Source: Negativicutes bacterium UBA1444 | GTDB taxonomy: Bacteria > Bacillota > Negativicutes > UBA1444 | Direction of reading: 5' to 3' | Assembly: GCA_002329525.1 (NCBI GenBank) | Contig: DCTI01000035.1 | Span: forward strand, 14,183-20,289 | Length of the DNA stretch: 6,107 nucleotides | The notes under the pieces: generated by a model | The model's input: only the letters and a program-made list of their open reading frames with translations | Databases searched by the model: none | Told to the model about the DNA's origin: nothing | Made by a program: the position numbers and the translations under genes | Part shown: positions 1-5,302 of the stretch, piece after piece | How positions within the stretch are numbered: the first letter of the stretch is position 1 | Layout: every line of letters starts with the position of its first letter

Positions 1-1
1 T

Positions 2-385
2 CCGAAGATCGCGGCGATGGTCGGGGCCGGTCAGGCGATTGCGGTTTGTCCGGAAGTACTCGGGGGGCTACCCGTTCCCCGACCGCCGGCGGAACTCCGA
101 GCCGGTCAGGTTTTCACAAACGAAGGCCAGAACGTCACGGACTCCTATCGGCAGGGCGCCTTGGCCGCCTTGGCAACCGTGCTGGAGCATGGCTGCGAAT
201 TTGCCGTGTTAAAAGCCCGGTCGCCATCCTGCGGCGTGAGGAAGGTATATGACGGCAGCTTCTCCGGCCGATTGATCGATGGCAATGGACTGTTCGCCGA
301 GTTGCTCCTCCGGGCGGGTATCCCGGTGTATACGGAAGCCGAGGTTGCAGTCATAAAAAAAGAGCCGCAGGAACGACCGTCATGA
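2..385 (+). CDS. DUF523 / 2-thiouracil desulfurase (TudS)-like protein, 5'-truncated by window
   Basis: The reading frame is open from base 2, so the true start lies upstream; 127 residues are visible. Compared with the usual family length of about 145-150 residues, roughly 20-25 N-terminal residues are missing, including the first conserved cysteine of the SACLLG-type motif. Visible DUF523 hallmarks are VCPEVLGGLPVPRPPAE, the VTDSY segment, AVLKARSPSCG, YDGSFSG and a C-terminal GIPVYTE strand. The cysteines in VCPE and SPSCG are the other two conserved cysteines. In characterised TudS proteins the three bind a [4Fe-4S] cluster that desulfurises thiouracil. Whether this member acts on thiouracil is not shown by the sequence; many DUF523 proteins have unknown substrates. 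The stop overlaps the next start as ATGA, which implies translational coupling with the exporter-like gene. The ATG at 17 is internal to the domain and unlikely to be the real start. Confidence 0.93.
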   Translation, partial: PKIAAMVGAGQAIAVCPEVLGGLPVPRPPAELRAGQVFTNEGQNVTDSYRQGALAALATVLEHGCEFAVLKARSPSCGVRKVYDGSFSGRLIDGNGLFAELLLRAGIPVYTEAEVAVIKKEPQERPS

Positions 386-1467
386 GAGTCGGCGCGCGCA
401 TTCTGAAAACGGGCATCGCCGTGACGATCACGATGGCTCTCTGTCGGTTGCTGAAACTGGAACCGGCGTTCTTTGGCGCTGTTTCCGCCGTGGTCAACAT
501 GCAGCCGTCTATTTTATTGACAGTAAAAACGGCGAAAGATCAAATAGTGGTCCATATAATTGGCGTCGCCGCCGGATTGCTGTTTGGCTGGTCGGTGGGC
601 GGCAATCCCCTGACCATGGGCCTTGTCAGTATTTTGCTCATTGGGGTGTACATGCGGCTGGGTCTTCAGGGCGGCATATCCACGGGGATCGTGGCGGCCG
701 TGTTTGTGATGGGCTCCGGGCAGGAATTGTTTTTGCCGCATGCGATCAATCGGACCGGCGTCATTTTTGCCGGATTGACGACCGCCATGCTGGTGAATGT
801 TTTGCTGTGGCCGCCGCGCTACGGCAAACAATTCAAGGCGAAGCTGCAGGAGGAAAACGAAGCGGTTGTGGCATATTTTTGTTGCGCCGTTCAGGAATAT
901 GTGCGACTGGAAAATGAAGCGCCGACTGCCGACCCGGCCGTTCGCGCCCGAGTGCGACAGTTGAATGCCGAGACGCATAATTTGGCCGACCTGCTGCTGC
1001 GGGAAGGCGAAATGCCGGTCGTGGTTTCGCCGGAACAGAATCAATGGCTGACCATGGCGGAGAAATTTATCGATTATAATTCGGCGTTGGCGGACAAAGC
1101 CGACCGTATTATGGATTTATTGCCAGTGCGACTGGAACGGCGGCATCAAGCCGGCGACCCGCCGATCAGCGATGAATTCCGCGCGATTTTGGCAATTCTG
1201 GGACAGGGCTGTGCCAGCATCGACCGGATAAACGCGAAATTGCGGGCAGCTCTGATCGATGGCGTGCCAGTGGAAGCAGAAGAAATCAGCGAGGGCTATT
1301 GGGAAAAATTGACCGTGGCCATCGAACAATGGCAACCGAAACTGACCAGTAGTTATTATGTCCATGCTTTGATCGAGGCGGCGGTTACCGCCAACGAGAT
1401 CCGCTGGGCCACCCGGCAGGGAAAACAGCTGTTACGGGAGGTTGTCCATACGCTGGGCAACGAATGA
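382..1467 (+). CDS. aromatic acid exporter family (ArAE_1/DUF939, FUSC-like) membrane protein
   Basis: This 361-residue protein has a hydrophobic N-terminal half and a soluble helical C-terminal half, the layout of the Gram-positive YgaE/YqjA-like aromatic acid exporter family. Likely membrane segments lie at about residues 8-24, 28-46, 54-72, 77-93, 98-112 and 124-143, ending at an LLWPPRYG boundary. The PAFFGAVSAVVNMQPS stretch (residues 28-43) is typical of the FUSC/ArAE fold. Residues 150-361 are charged and probably cytoplasmic, matching the ArAE C-terminal domain. The start is the ATG overlapping the upstream TGA (ATGA), with CAGGAA at 368-373 as a ribosome binding site 8 nt away. By family, it may export aromatic or other organic acids, but no substrate can be read from the sequence. 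It is probably co-transcribed with the DUF523 gene and the following cupin gene. Confidence 0.88.
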   Translation: MRVGARILKTGIAVTITMALCRLLKLEPAFFGAVSAVVNMQPSILLTVKTAKDQIVVHIIGVAAGLLFGWSVGGNPLTMGLVSILLIGVYMRLGLQGGISTGIVAAVFVMGSGQELFLPHAINRTGVIFAGLTTAMLVNVLLWPPRYGKQFKAKLQEENEAVVAYFCCAVQEYVRLENEAPTADPAVRARVRQLNAETHNLADLLLREGEMPVVVSPEQNQWLTMAEKFIDYNSALADKADRIMDLLPVRLERRHQAGDPPISDEFRAILAILGQGCASIDRINAKLRAALIDGVPVEAEEISEGYWEKLTVAIEQWQPKLTSSYYVHALIEAAVTANEIRWATRQGKQLLREVVHTLGNE

Positions 1468-1538
1468 ACATCGTCGGTTTGCCAAAAAGGGAGCTTCTCC
1501 GAACGAATCATAGCCCGAATCGGAAAGGAAGAAGGGAA

Positions 1539-2024
1539 ATGTTGCAACCCGGCTATTTTATCGACCATTTGGGCCTGAAACCGCACGTGGAGGGCGGGTA
1601 TTACAAGGAGCTATACAGAAATGACCAGCTTGTTGGCGGCCGGCCCTTGGCATCCACGATTTATTATCTGCTGAAATCCGGGCAGGTTTCCCGGTTTCAT
1701 CGCTTGAAATCCGATGAAATCTGGGCCTATCATTATGGCTCGCCGTTGCGGATCGTTCAGCTGAACGTCGATGGATCCCTGGGCATGCAAGTCTTGGGGC
1801 TGGCGGTGGCACGGGGGGAACGCCCGCAGATCACGGTTCCCGGCGGCACCATTTTCGGGGCGGAAGTCGTGGAGCCGGCTTCGTTTTGCCTGGTGAGCTG
1901 CCTGGTTTCGCCGGGCTTTGACGAGCGGGATTTCGAACTGTTTCCGGAGGCGGAGCTGGAACGGGAGTTCCCGCAACACCGGCAGGTAATCCGGCGCTTC
2001 AGCGGGACGGAAACCTTCCTGTGA
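1539..2024 (+). CDS. DUF985 (cupin_5) family cupin-like protein
   Basis: The 161-residue protein is a single cupin barrel of the DUF985 family. It opens with FIDHLGLKPHVEGGYYKE (residues 7-24), the family's N-terminal signature. SRFHRLKSDEIWAYHYG (51-67) contains H54, E60 and H65 as candidate metal ligands, and VPGGTIFGAEV follows later. The biochemical role of the family is largely unknown; sugar epimerase- or isomerase-like relatives exist, but no function is claimed here. The ATG at 1539 was chosen because a purine-rich AAGGAAGAAGG lies just upstream (about 1525-1535) and the family signature begins a few residues after this start. An in-frame ATG at 1464 overlaps the exporter stop as ATGA and would add 25 basic, non-conserved residues. 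It remains a less likely alternative that would be translationally coupled. The gene is probably the last in its operon. Confidence 0.87.
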   Translation: MLQPGYFIDHLGLKPHVEGGYYKELYRNDQLVGGRPLASTIYYLLKSGQVSRFHRLKSDEIWAYHYGSPLRIVQLNVDGSLGMQVLGLAVARGERPQITVPGGTIFGAEVVEPASFCLVSCLVSPGFDERDFELFPEAELEREFPQHRQVIRRFSGTETFL

Positions 2025-2117
2025 TCGTTTGAATCGGCCGGGAAGGAATCGTCAACGCTGCGGCGAACTAGTAAAGGCGAATACAAGTTTCAAAAAAGAG
2101 GAAAAGGGGGCGTTCCT

Positions 2118-2555
2118 ATGCTCAAAGAATTCAAAGAGTTTATCATGCGCGGCAACGTTTTGGATTTGGCAGTGGGCATCATCATCGGCGGCGCCTTTGG
2201 AAAAATTGTTTCCTCGTTTGTCAGTGACATTTTAATGCCTCCATTGGGGCTCATCATGGGCAAAGTGAATTTTGCCGATATGTTTATCAACCTCTCCGAC
2301 AAACCGTATCCGACAGTCGCCGCCGCGAAAGCCGCCGGGGCGCCGACTATCAACTACGGGATGTTTATCAACACGGTGATTGATTTTGTCATCGTAGCGT
2401 TTGCCATTTACCTGATGATCCAACAGGTCAATCGACTCAAAAAGAAACCGGCGGAAGCGCCGCCGGCGACCAAGGACTGCCCGTTCTGCTGCACCGCGGT
2501 TCCCATCAAGGCGATCCGCTGCCCGCATTGCACATCCAGTCTGGAGTCGAACTAA
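2118..2555 (+). CDS. mscL: large-conductance mechanosensitive channel MscL with C-terminal zinc ribbon
   Basis: This 145-residue protein is a homopentameric inner-membrane channel that opens under membrane tension and releases solutes on hypo-osmotic shock. The N-terminal amphipathic helix ([13 protein letters not shown]) leads into pore helix TM1 (about residues 15-46, with the glycine- and alanine-rich [13 protein letters not shown]). A periplasmic loop covers about 50-78 and TM2 about 80-103. A basic RLKKK cluster (106-110) follows TM2, as in other MscL proteins. Instead of the usual C-terminal helical bundle, residues 121-138 form a CPFC-x10-CPHC pattern, a probable zinc ribbon; C125 is an additional cysteine. 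The ribosome binding site is a GGAAAAGGGGG stretch at 2100-2110, 7 nt before the ATG. The 93 bases between the cupin gene and this gene hold no promoter or terminator that I can recognise. A strong hairpin follows the stop. Confidence 0.97.
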   Translation: MLKEFKEFIMRGNVLDLAVGIIIGGAFGKIVSSFVSDILMPPLGLIMGKVNFADMFINLSDKPYPTVAAAKAAGAPTINYGMFINTVIDFVIVAFAIYLMIQQVNRLKKKPAEAPPATKDCPFCCTAVPIKAIRCPHCTSSLESN

Positions 2556-2558
2556 TAG

Positions 2559-2589
2559 GAAGGGGTACTGCTTGCGGCAGTACCCCTTC
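2559..2589. terminator. bidirectional hairpin terminator between mscL and the OsmC-family gene
   Basis: A perfect 13-bp inverted repeat (arms 2559-2571 and 2577-2589, 5-nt loop) lies 3 nt after the mscL stop and 5 nt before the stop of the opposing gene. The stem contains GGGGTACTGC paired with GCAGTACCCC. Neither side has a strong T run (ATTGTT on the + side), so it is a stable but not textbook intrinsic terminator. Its position between convergent genes supports a shared role in ending both transcripts. Confidence 0.8.
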
Positions 2590-2594
2590 ATTGT

Positions 2595-3005
2595 TCAGTC
2601 GGTATAAACGAAAGTGACGGTTTTCTTCAGATCCGGATGCAGGCTATTGAACACCGGACATTCTTTCGCGGCCAACTCGAGGATTTTTTTATGCTTGGCG
2701 CTGTAGTTGTTCGGCGGAAAGGTAAACTGCGTGATCAGTTCGACAATTCGCCGGGGTTCGGTTCCCATGACCTTCGTGGTTTCCACCTTCGCGCCATCGA
2801 TACTGAACCCGTGGGTTTTGGCGGCGATCCCCATGATGGTGAACACGCAGGCTCCGTACGCGGTCGCCACCAGGTCAGTGGGGGAGAACGCTTCACCTTT
2901 TCCCTGATTGTCGGTGGGGGCATCGGTGATCAGCTTACTGCCGGACTGCAGATGAACGGATTCGGTGCGCAAGTCGCCGAGATACGTGGTATGTACGGTT
3001 GCCAA
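2595..3005 (-). CDS. OsmC family protein (probable thiol-dependent peroxidase)
   Basis: The 136-residue protein matches the OsmC/Ohr superfamily along its full length. The N-terminal strands (TTYLGDLRTESVHLQSGSKLITDAP) precede GEAFSPTDLVATAYGAC, which carries the first conserved cysteine, C53. The second conserved cysteine, C116, lies in AAKECPVFNSL. In the superfamily these two cysteines reduce organic hydroperoxides, probably in the cytoplasm as a dimer with shared active sites. The sequence resembles the general OsmC subgroup rather than Ohr, so the exact substrate is open. Translation most likely begins at TTG (3005-3003), preceded by AGAGGAG. No ATG or GTG start fits the family's N-terminus better. 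The gene is convergent with mscL and divergent from the cobalamin-controlled operon. Confidence 0.93.
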   Translation of the reverse strand: MATVHTTYLGDLRTESVHLQSGSKLITDAPTDNQGKGEAFSPTDLVATAYGACVFTIMGIAAKTHGFSIDGAKVETTKVMGTEPRRIVELITQFTFPPNNYSAKHKKILELAAKECPVFNSLHPDLKKTVTFVYTD

Positions 3006-3015
3006 AATCAGAACA

Positions 3016-3022
3016 CTCCTCT
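3016..3022 (-). promoter_or_regulatory. ribosome binding site deciding the TTG start of the OsmC-family gene
   Basis: AGAGGAG on the - strand lies 10 nt before the TTG codon at 3005. The spacing is slightly long but acceptable. Together with the family's N-terminus, it supports TTG as the initiator. Confidence 0.65.
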
Positions 3023-3072
3023 GCCGATAATATTGCCCTGACCACTATTTCAACAGACGGGACCGATCTTCC

Positions 3073-3117
3073 TGCCATTAACATTGACGCGTCCAACCGC
3101 CGGTTGCTATAATGGCA
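3073..3117. repeat. inverted repeat flanking the riboswitch-operon promoter
   Basis: TGCCATTA (3073-3080) and TAATGGCA (3110-3117) form a perfect 8-bp inverted repeat separated by 29 nt. The left arm lies just upstream of the -35 box and the right arm overlaps the -10 box. This could be a pair of operator half-sites, but a chance match in AT-rich promoter DNA cannot be excluded. Confidence 0.4.
3084..3113 (+). promoter_or_regulatory. sigma-70-type promoter for the cobalamin riboswitch and CobT genes
   Basis: The -35 box TTGACG (3084-3089) matches the consensus at five of six positions. The -10 box TATAAT (3108-3113) is a perfect match, and the spacer is 18 nt. Transcription would start near 3120, just ahead of the riboswitch aptamer, giving a leader of about 280 nt before the first CobT start codon. 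The near-consensus boxes suggest strong constitutive initiation, with control exerted later by the riboswitch. Confidence 0.85.
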
Positions 3118-3138
3118 ATAGCTGAATAGACCACACTT

Positions 3139-3301
3139 GGATTGGGGTGCCCCGCAATGCGCGGGGAGAATAGGGAAGTCTGAGCATGTTACATGCGTAG
3201 GCGCGGGCCCACCACTGTACCGGGGAGATTTTGCACGGCCACTCGCGAGGGGAAGGCGCAAACCGTCGAAGAACCGGGAGCCAGGAGACCTGCCGCAATC
3301 C
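3139..3301 (+). promoter_or_regulatory. cobalamin (adenosylcobalamin-type) riboswitch aptamer
   Basis: The leader carries the conserved cobalamin aptamer elements in order. The GGTGC motif (3146-3150) is followed by a 6-bp GC hairpin (3150-3155 with 3161-3166). Next come the TAGGGAA segment (3171-3177), CCACTGTA (3212-3219), GCCACT (3238-3243) and GGGAAGGC (3250-3257). The B12 box AGCCAGGAGACCTGCC is exact at 3279-3294. The closing P1 helix is visible as GGATTG (3139-3144) pairing with CAATCC (3296-3301), which fixes the aptamer ends. An intrinsic terminator lies 20 nt downstream, so control is probably by transcription termination: bound cobamide favours the terminator and lowers expression of the two CobT-family genes. 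The motif set is that of the classical class, but I cannot separate AdoCbl from other ligand subtypes by eye. Confidence 0.96.
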
Positions 3302-3320
3302 TGATGAATCCTTCGTGGAG

Positions 3321-3371
3321 AAGAAGGCTTCTTTTGGAGTTAAATCCAAAGTGAGGTCTTCTTATTTTTTT
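3321..3371 (+). terminator. riboswitch-controlled intrinsic terminator
   Basis: An 18-19-nt arm at 3321-3338 pairs with 3345-3363 around a GTTAAA loop (3339-3344). The stem is almost continuous, with a few G-T wobbles and one bulged T (3352). It is followed by A and then seven T residues (3365-3371). This is a textbook rho-independent terminator inside the leader, 29 nt before the CobT start codon. Its location after a cobalamin aptamer indicates that it is the expression platform. CCTTC (3310-3314) can pair with GAAGG (3323-3327) inside the 5' arm and is a candidate antiterminator. Confidence 0.92.
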
Positions 3372-3399
3372 GGAATACACCGGCCAGGGGGAGGATGTC

Positions 3400-4464
3400 A
3401 TGGGGATTTTACTGGAACAGACCCTGAAAAGAATAACACCGCCGGATCCGCGCGTCAGCCACATCGTCCGGCAGAACTTGACAGCGATTGTTCCGGAACA
3501 GCGCAGTCTGGGACGTCTGGATGAAATGCTCCGAAAATATGCGTCGATCCGGGGGACCAGTGTTCCGGACGCCCCCCAGCCCTGTATGGTGGTCGCCTGC
3601 GCGGATCACGGCGTGGCCCGTAACGGAGTCAGCGCCTATCCGCCGGACACGACACGGCAGATGACCGTCAATTATGTTCTGCCCAAGGGAGCCAGCGCCA
3701 ACGCGTTCGCGAATTATTCCGGGTCGGACATGGTGGTGGCTGATGTCGGCGTGGCCGGAGATTTGTCGGGCGTGCCGGGGCTGTGGCATCGCAAAGTCGC
3801 CGAGGGAACCCGGGATTTTACCCGGGGCGCGGCGATGACCGGCGAGCAGGCAATTCAAGCGGTTGAAGCCGGGATTGAAATTGTCGCCGACCGGGTCCGT
3901 CATGGTTATAATTGTTTTACGCTCGGCGAAATGGGGATCGGCAACACGACGGCCAGCGCCGTGATCGTGGCGGCGTTTACCGGATTGTCGCCGGCCGAGG
4001 TGACTGGCCGGGGAACCGGCATTTCCGATGCAAAATTGAAGATGAAAACCGAAATTGTGCGGCGGGCTCTCGAAATCAACCAACCGGACCGGACCGACGG
4101 GCTGGATGTGCTGACCAAGGTCGGCGGGTTTGAAATCGGCGCCTTGGCTGGCGTGGTCCTGGGGGCGGCGGCGCATCGCTGCGCGGTTGTCGTGGATGGC
4201 CTGAACACGACGGCGGCGGCGATGATTGCGGCGGCGATCCATCCCCTGAGCCGGCAATATCTGCTGGCCTCGCACCTGTCAGGCGAACCGGCCCATATTA
4301 CCGCCCTGGGCTATCTCGATCTCGAACCTTGCCTGGACATGGGGGTGCGGCTGGGTGAGGCTGTGGGCGCCTCCGTGGTGGTCGAATTTTTAAAAATGTC
4401 GGTTCAGTTGCTGCGGGCGAATGATCTGGCTGATGCCGCAGGAGGACAATGCAATGCCTGCTGA
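3400..4464 (+). CDS. cobT: nicotinate-nucleotide:base phosphoribosyltransferase CobT (possible ArsA-type catalytic subunit)
   Basis: This 354-residue protein has the usual CobT length. CobT transfers phosphoribose from nicotinate mononucleotide to the lower-ligand base (dimethylbenzimidazole or others), giving the alpha-ribotide used in the nucleotide-loop stage of cobamide synthesis in the cytoplasm. Visible signatures are ADHGVARNGVSAYP with TRQM (about 68-87, base pocket), GEMGIGNTT (176-184), GRGTGISD (203-210), VVVDGLNTTAA (263-273), ASHLSGEPAH (290-299) and RLGEAVGAS (317-325). E320 corresponds to the catalytic glutamate near position 317 of the Salmonella enzyme, and E177 to the one near 174. 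The ATG at 3400 was chosen because GGGGGAGGA (3387-3395) precedes it; a TTG at 3370 lies inside the terminator T run. The C-terminus lacks the common MATFEEA-type tail. The gene follows a cobalamin riboswitch and overlaps a shortened paralogue by 11 nt, as arsA and arsB overlap in Sporomusa ovata, so its base may be a phenolic. Confidence 0.95.
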   Translation: MGILLEQTLKRITPPDPRVSHIVRQNLTAIVPEQRSLGRLDEMLRKYASIRGTSVPDAPQPCMVVACADHGVARNGVSAYPPDTTRQMTVNYVLPKGASANAFANYSGSDMVVADVGVAGDLSGVPGLWHRKVAEGTRDFTRGAAMTGEQAIQAVEAGIEIVADRVRHGYNCFTLGEMGIGNTTASAVIVAAFTGLSPAEVTGRGTGISDAKLKMKTEIVRRALEINQPDRTDGLDVLTKVGGFEIGALAGVVLGAAAHRCAVVVDGLNTTAAAMIAAAIHPLSRQYLLASHLSGEPAHITALGYLDLEPCLDMGVRLGEAVGASVVVEFLKMSVQLLRANDLADAAGGQCNAC

Positions 4465-5302
4465 ATGCATACCGGTGATCAGACCGTTGGACGCAGTCGC
4501 CATGAGCCGCTGCCAGACCCGTCTCGACAACCTGACCAAGCCTTTGGGCAGCTTGGGGTCGTTTGAGGAATTGGCCCGAAAGATGGCGGGAATTACCGGA
4601 CAAGCACGCCTCCGGGCGCTGCAGCCGCAAATCATTCTGGTCAATGGCAACCGGCGCAGCCCCGGCCTTTTGGATATGTTCGCCGGCCATGTGGGTGCCG
4701 GGATCGAGGAATTCAACATTCCCGGCGAGGCTGTCGCCGATCCGGCCGAACTGCGATACATTTTGCATCGGGGGATTGCCGTCGGCAAGGCCGCCGCTGC
4801 CGCTGGCGCGCGAGCGGTGGGTCTGGGGGCGACAGGGGAAATCGATTTCGCCACGGCGAGTATGATTATCGAGTGGTCCTGCTCCGGCGCCGAAGAACCG
4901 GTTGACTTATTGGCAAAAATCGGGAATGTTGAGCTGGCCGCGCTGACCGGACTTGTTCTGGGACTGGCCGCAGGCGGCGCGGCGGTGGTGCTGGACGGTC
5001 TGGTCACCAGTCTGGCGGCGCTGATTGCGGTTCGGCTGGCGCCACTGTCGCGGGAATATCTGATCGGCTCGCATTTCCCCGCCGAATCCGGCCATGCCGA
5101 AGCGCTGAGACTGCTCGATGTACCGGCATATCTCTTTCTGGAAATGAATATCGGCGAGGGAGTGGGAGCCGCGCTGGGGTTGTCGTTGCTGCAGGCATCG
5201 CTGCATATGCTGAACGATATGAAAACTTTCGGTGAAGCGCAGGTACATGTCGCGGAGGACGGTCCCGGCGCGCTGGTGCAAACCAGTGAAGTGCGGGACT
5301 AG
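4454..5302 (+). CDS. arsB: shortened CobT paralogue, probable non-catalytic ArsB-like subunit
   Basis: This 282-residue protein is a diverged member of the CobT family, about 70 residues shorter than its upstream partner. The family N-terminus is clear (residues 19-43, including CQTRLDNLTKPLGSLGSFE). So is the core: LLAKIGNVELAALTGLVLG (152-170), VVLDGLVTSLAAL (178-190), GSHFPAESGHAEAL (205-218) and NIGEGVGAALG (232-242, with E235 at the catalytic-glutamate position). The ending MKTFGEAQV is the usual CobT tail. The DHGV base-pocket loop is replaced by VNGNRRSPG, GEMGIGNTT becomes GATGEIDFATA, and the GRGTG segment is deleted, so independent catalysis is unlikely. The start ATG has AGGAGG at 4440-4445, 8 nt upstream, inside the end of the first gene. 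In Sporomusa ovata, ArsA and ArsB are both CobT homologues, form a heterodimer and only ArsA is reported to be catalytic. The arsB symbol is by architecture, not alignment, and is unrelated to arsenite pumps. Confidence 0.85.
   Translation: MPAECIPVIRPLDAVAMSRCQTRLDNLTKPLGSLGSFEELARKMAGITGQARLRALQPQIILVNGNRRSPGLLDMFAGHVGAGIEEFNIPGEAVADPAELRYILHRGIAVGKAAAAAGARAVGLGATGEIDFATASMIIEWSCSGAEEPVDLLAKIGNVELAALTGLVLGLAAGGAAVVLDGLVTSLAALIAVRLAPLSREYLIGSHFPAESGHAEALRLLDVPAYLFLEMNIGEGVGAALGLSLLQASLHMLNDMKTFGEAQVHVAEDGPGALVQTSEVRD

Noticed and set aside
1464..1538. Upstream ATG for the cupin gene overlapping the exporter stop as ATGA
   Set aside because: The extra 25 residues are not family-like, and a good ribosome binding site precedes ATG 1539. 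Not fully excluded.
3027..3053. Possible - strand promoter for the OsmC-family gene (TTGAAA at 3053-3048, TATTAT at 3032-3027)
   Set aside because: The spacer is only 15 nt, too short for a confident sigma-70 promoter, although the position is plausible.
3370..3399. Upstream TTG start for the first CobT gene, adding 10 residues
   Set aside because: The TTG lies in the T run of the riboswitch terminator and has no ribosome binding site, whereas ATG 3400 has GGGGGAGGA at good spacing.
3409..4275. Long - strand open frame (288 codons) opposite the first CobT gene
   Set aside because: It is a shadow of a GC-rich coding sequence; its translation is rich in R, H and P and resembles no family.
4421..4453. 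Upstream ATG for the second CobT gene, extending the overlap
   Set aside because: AGGAGG at 4440-4445 is ideally placed for ATG 4454, and the extra residues match no family N-terminus.
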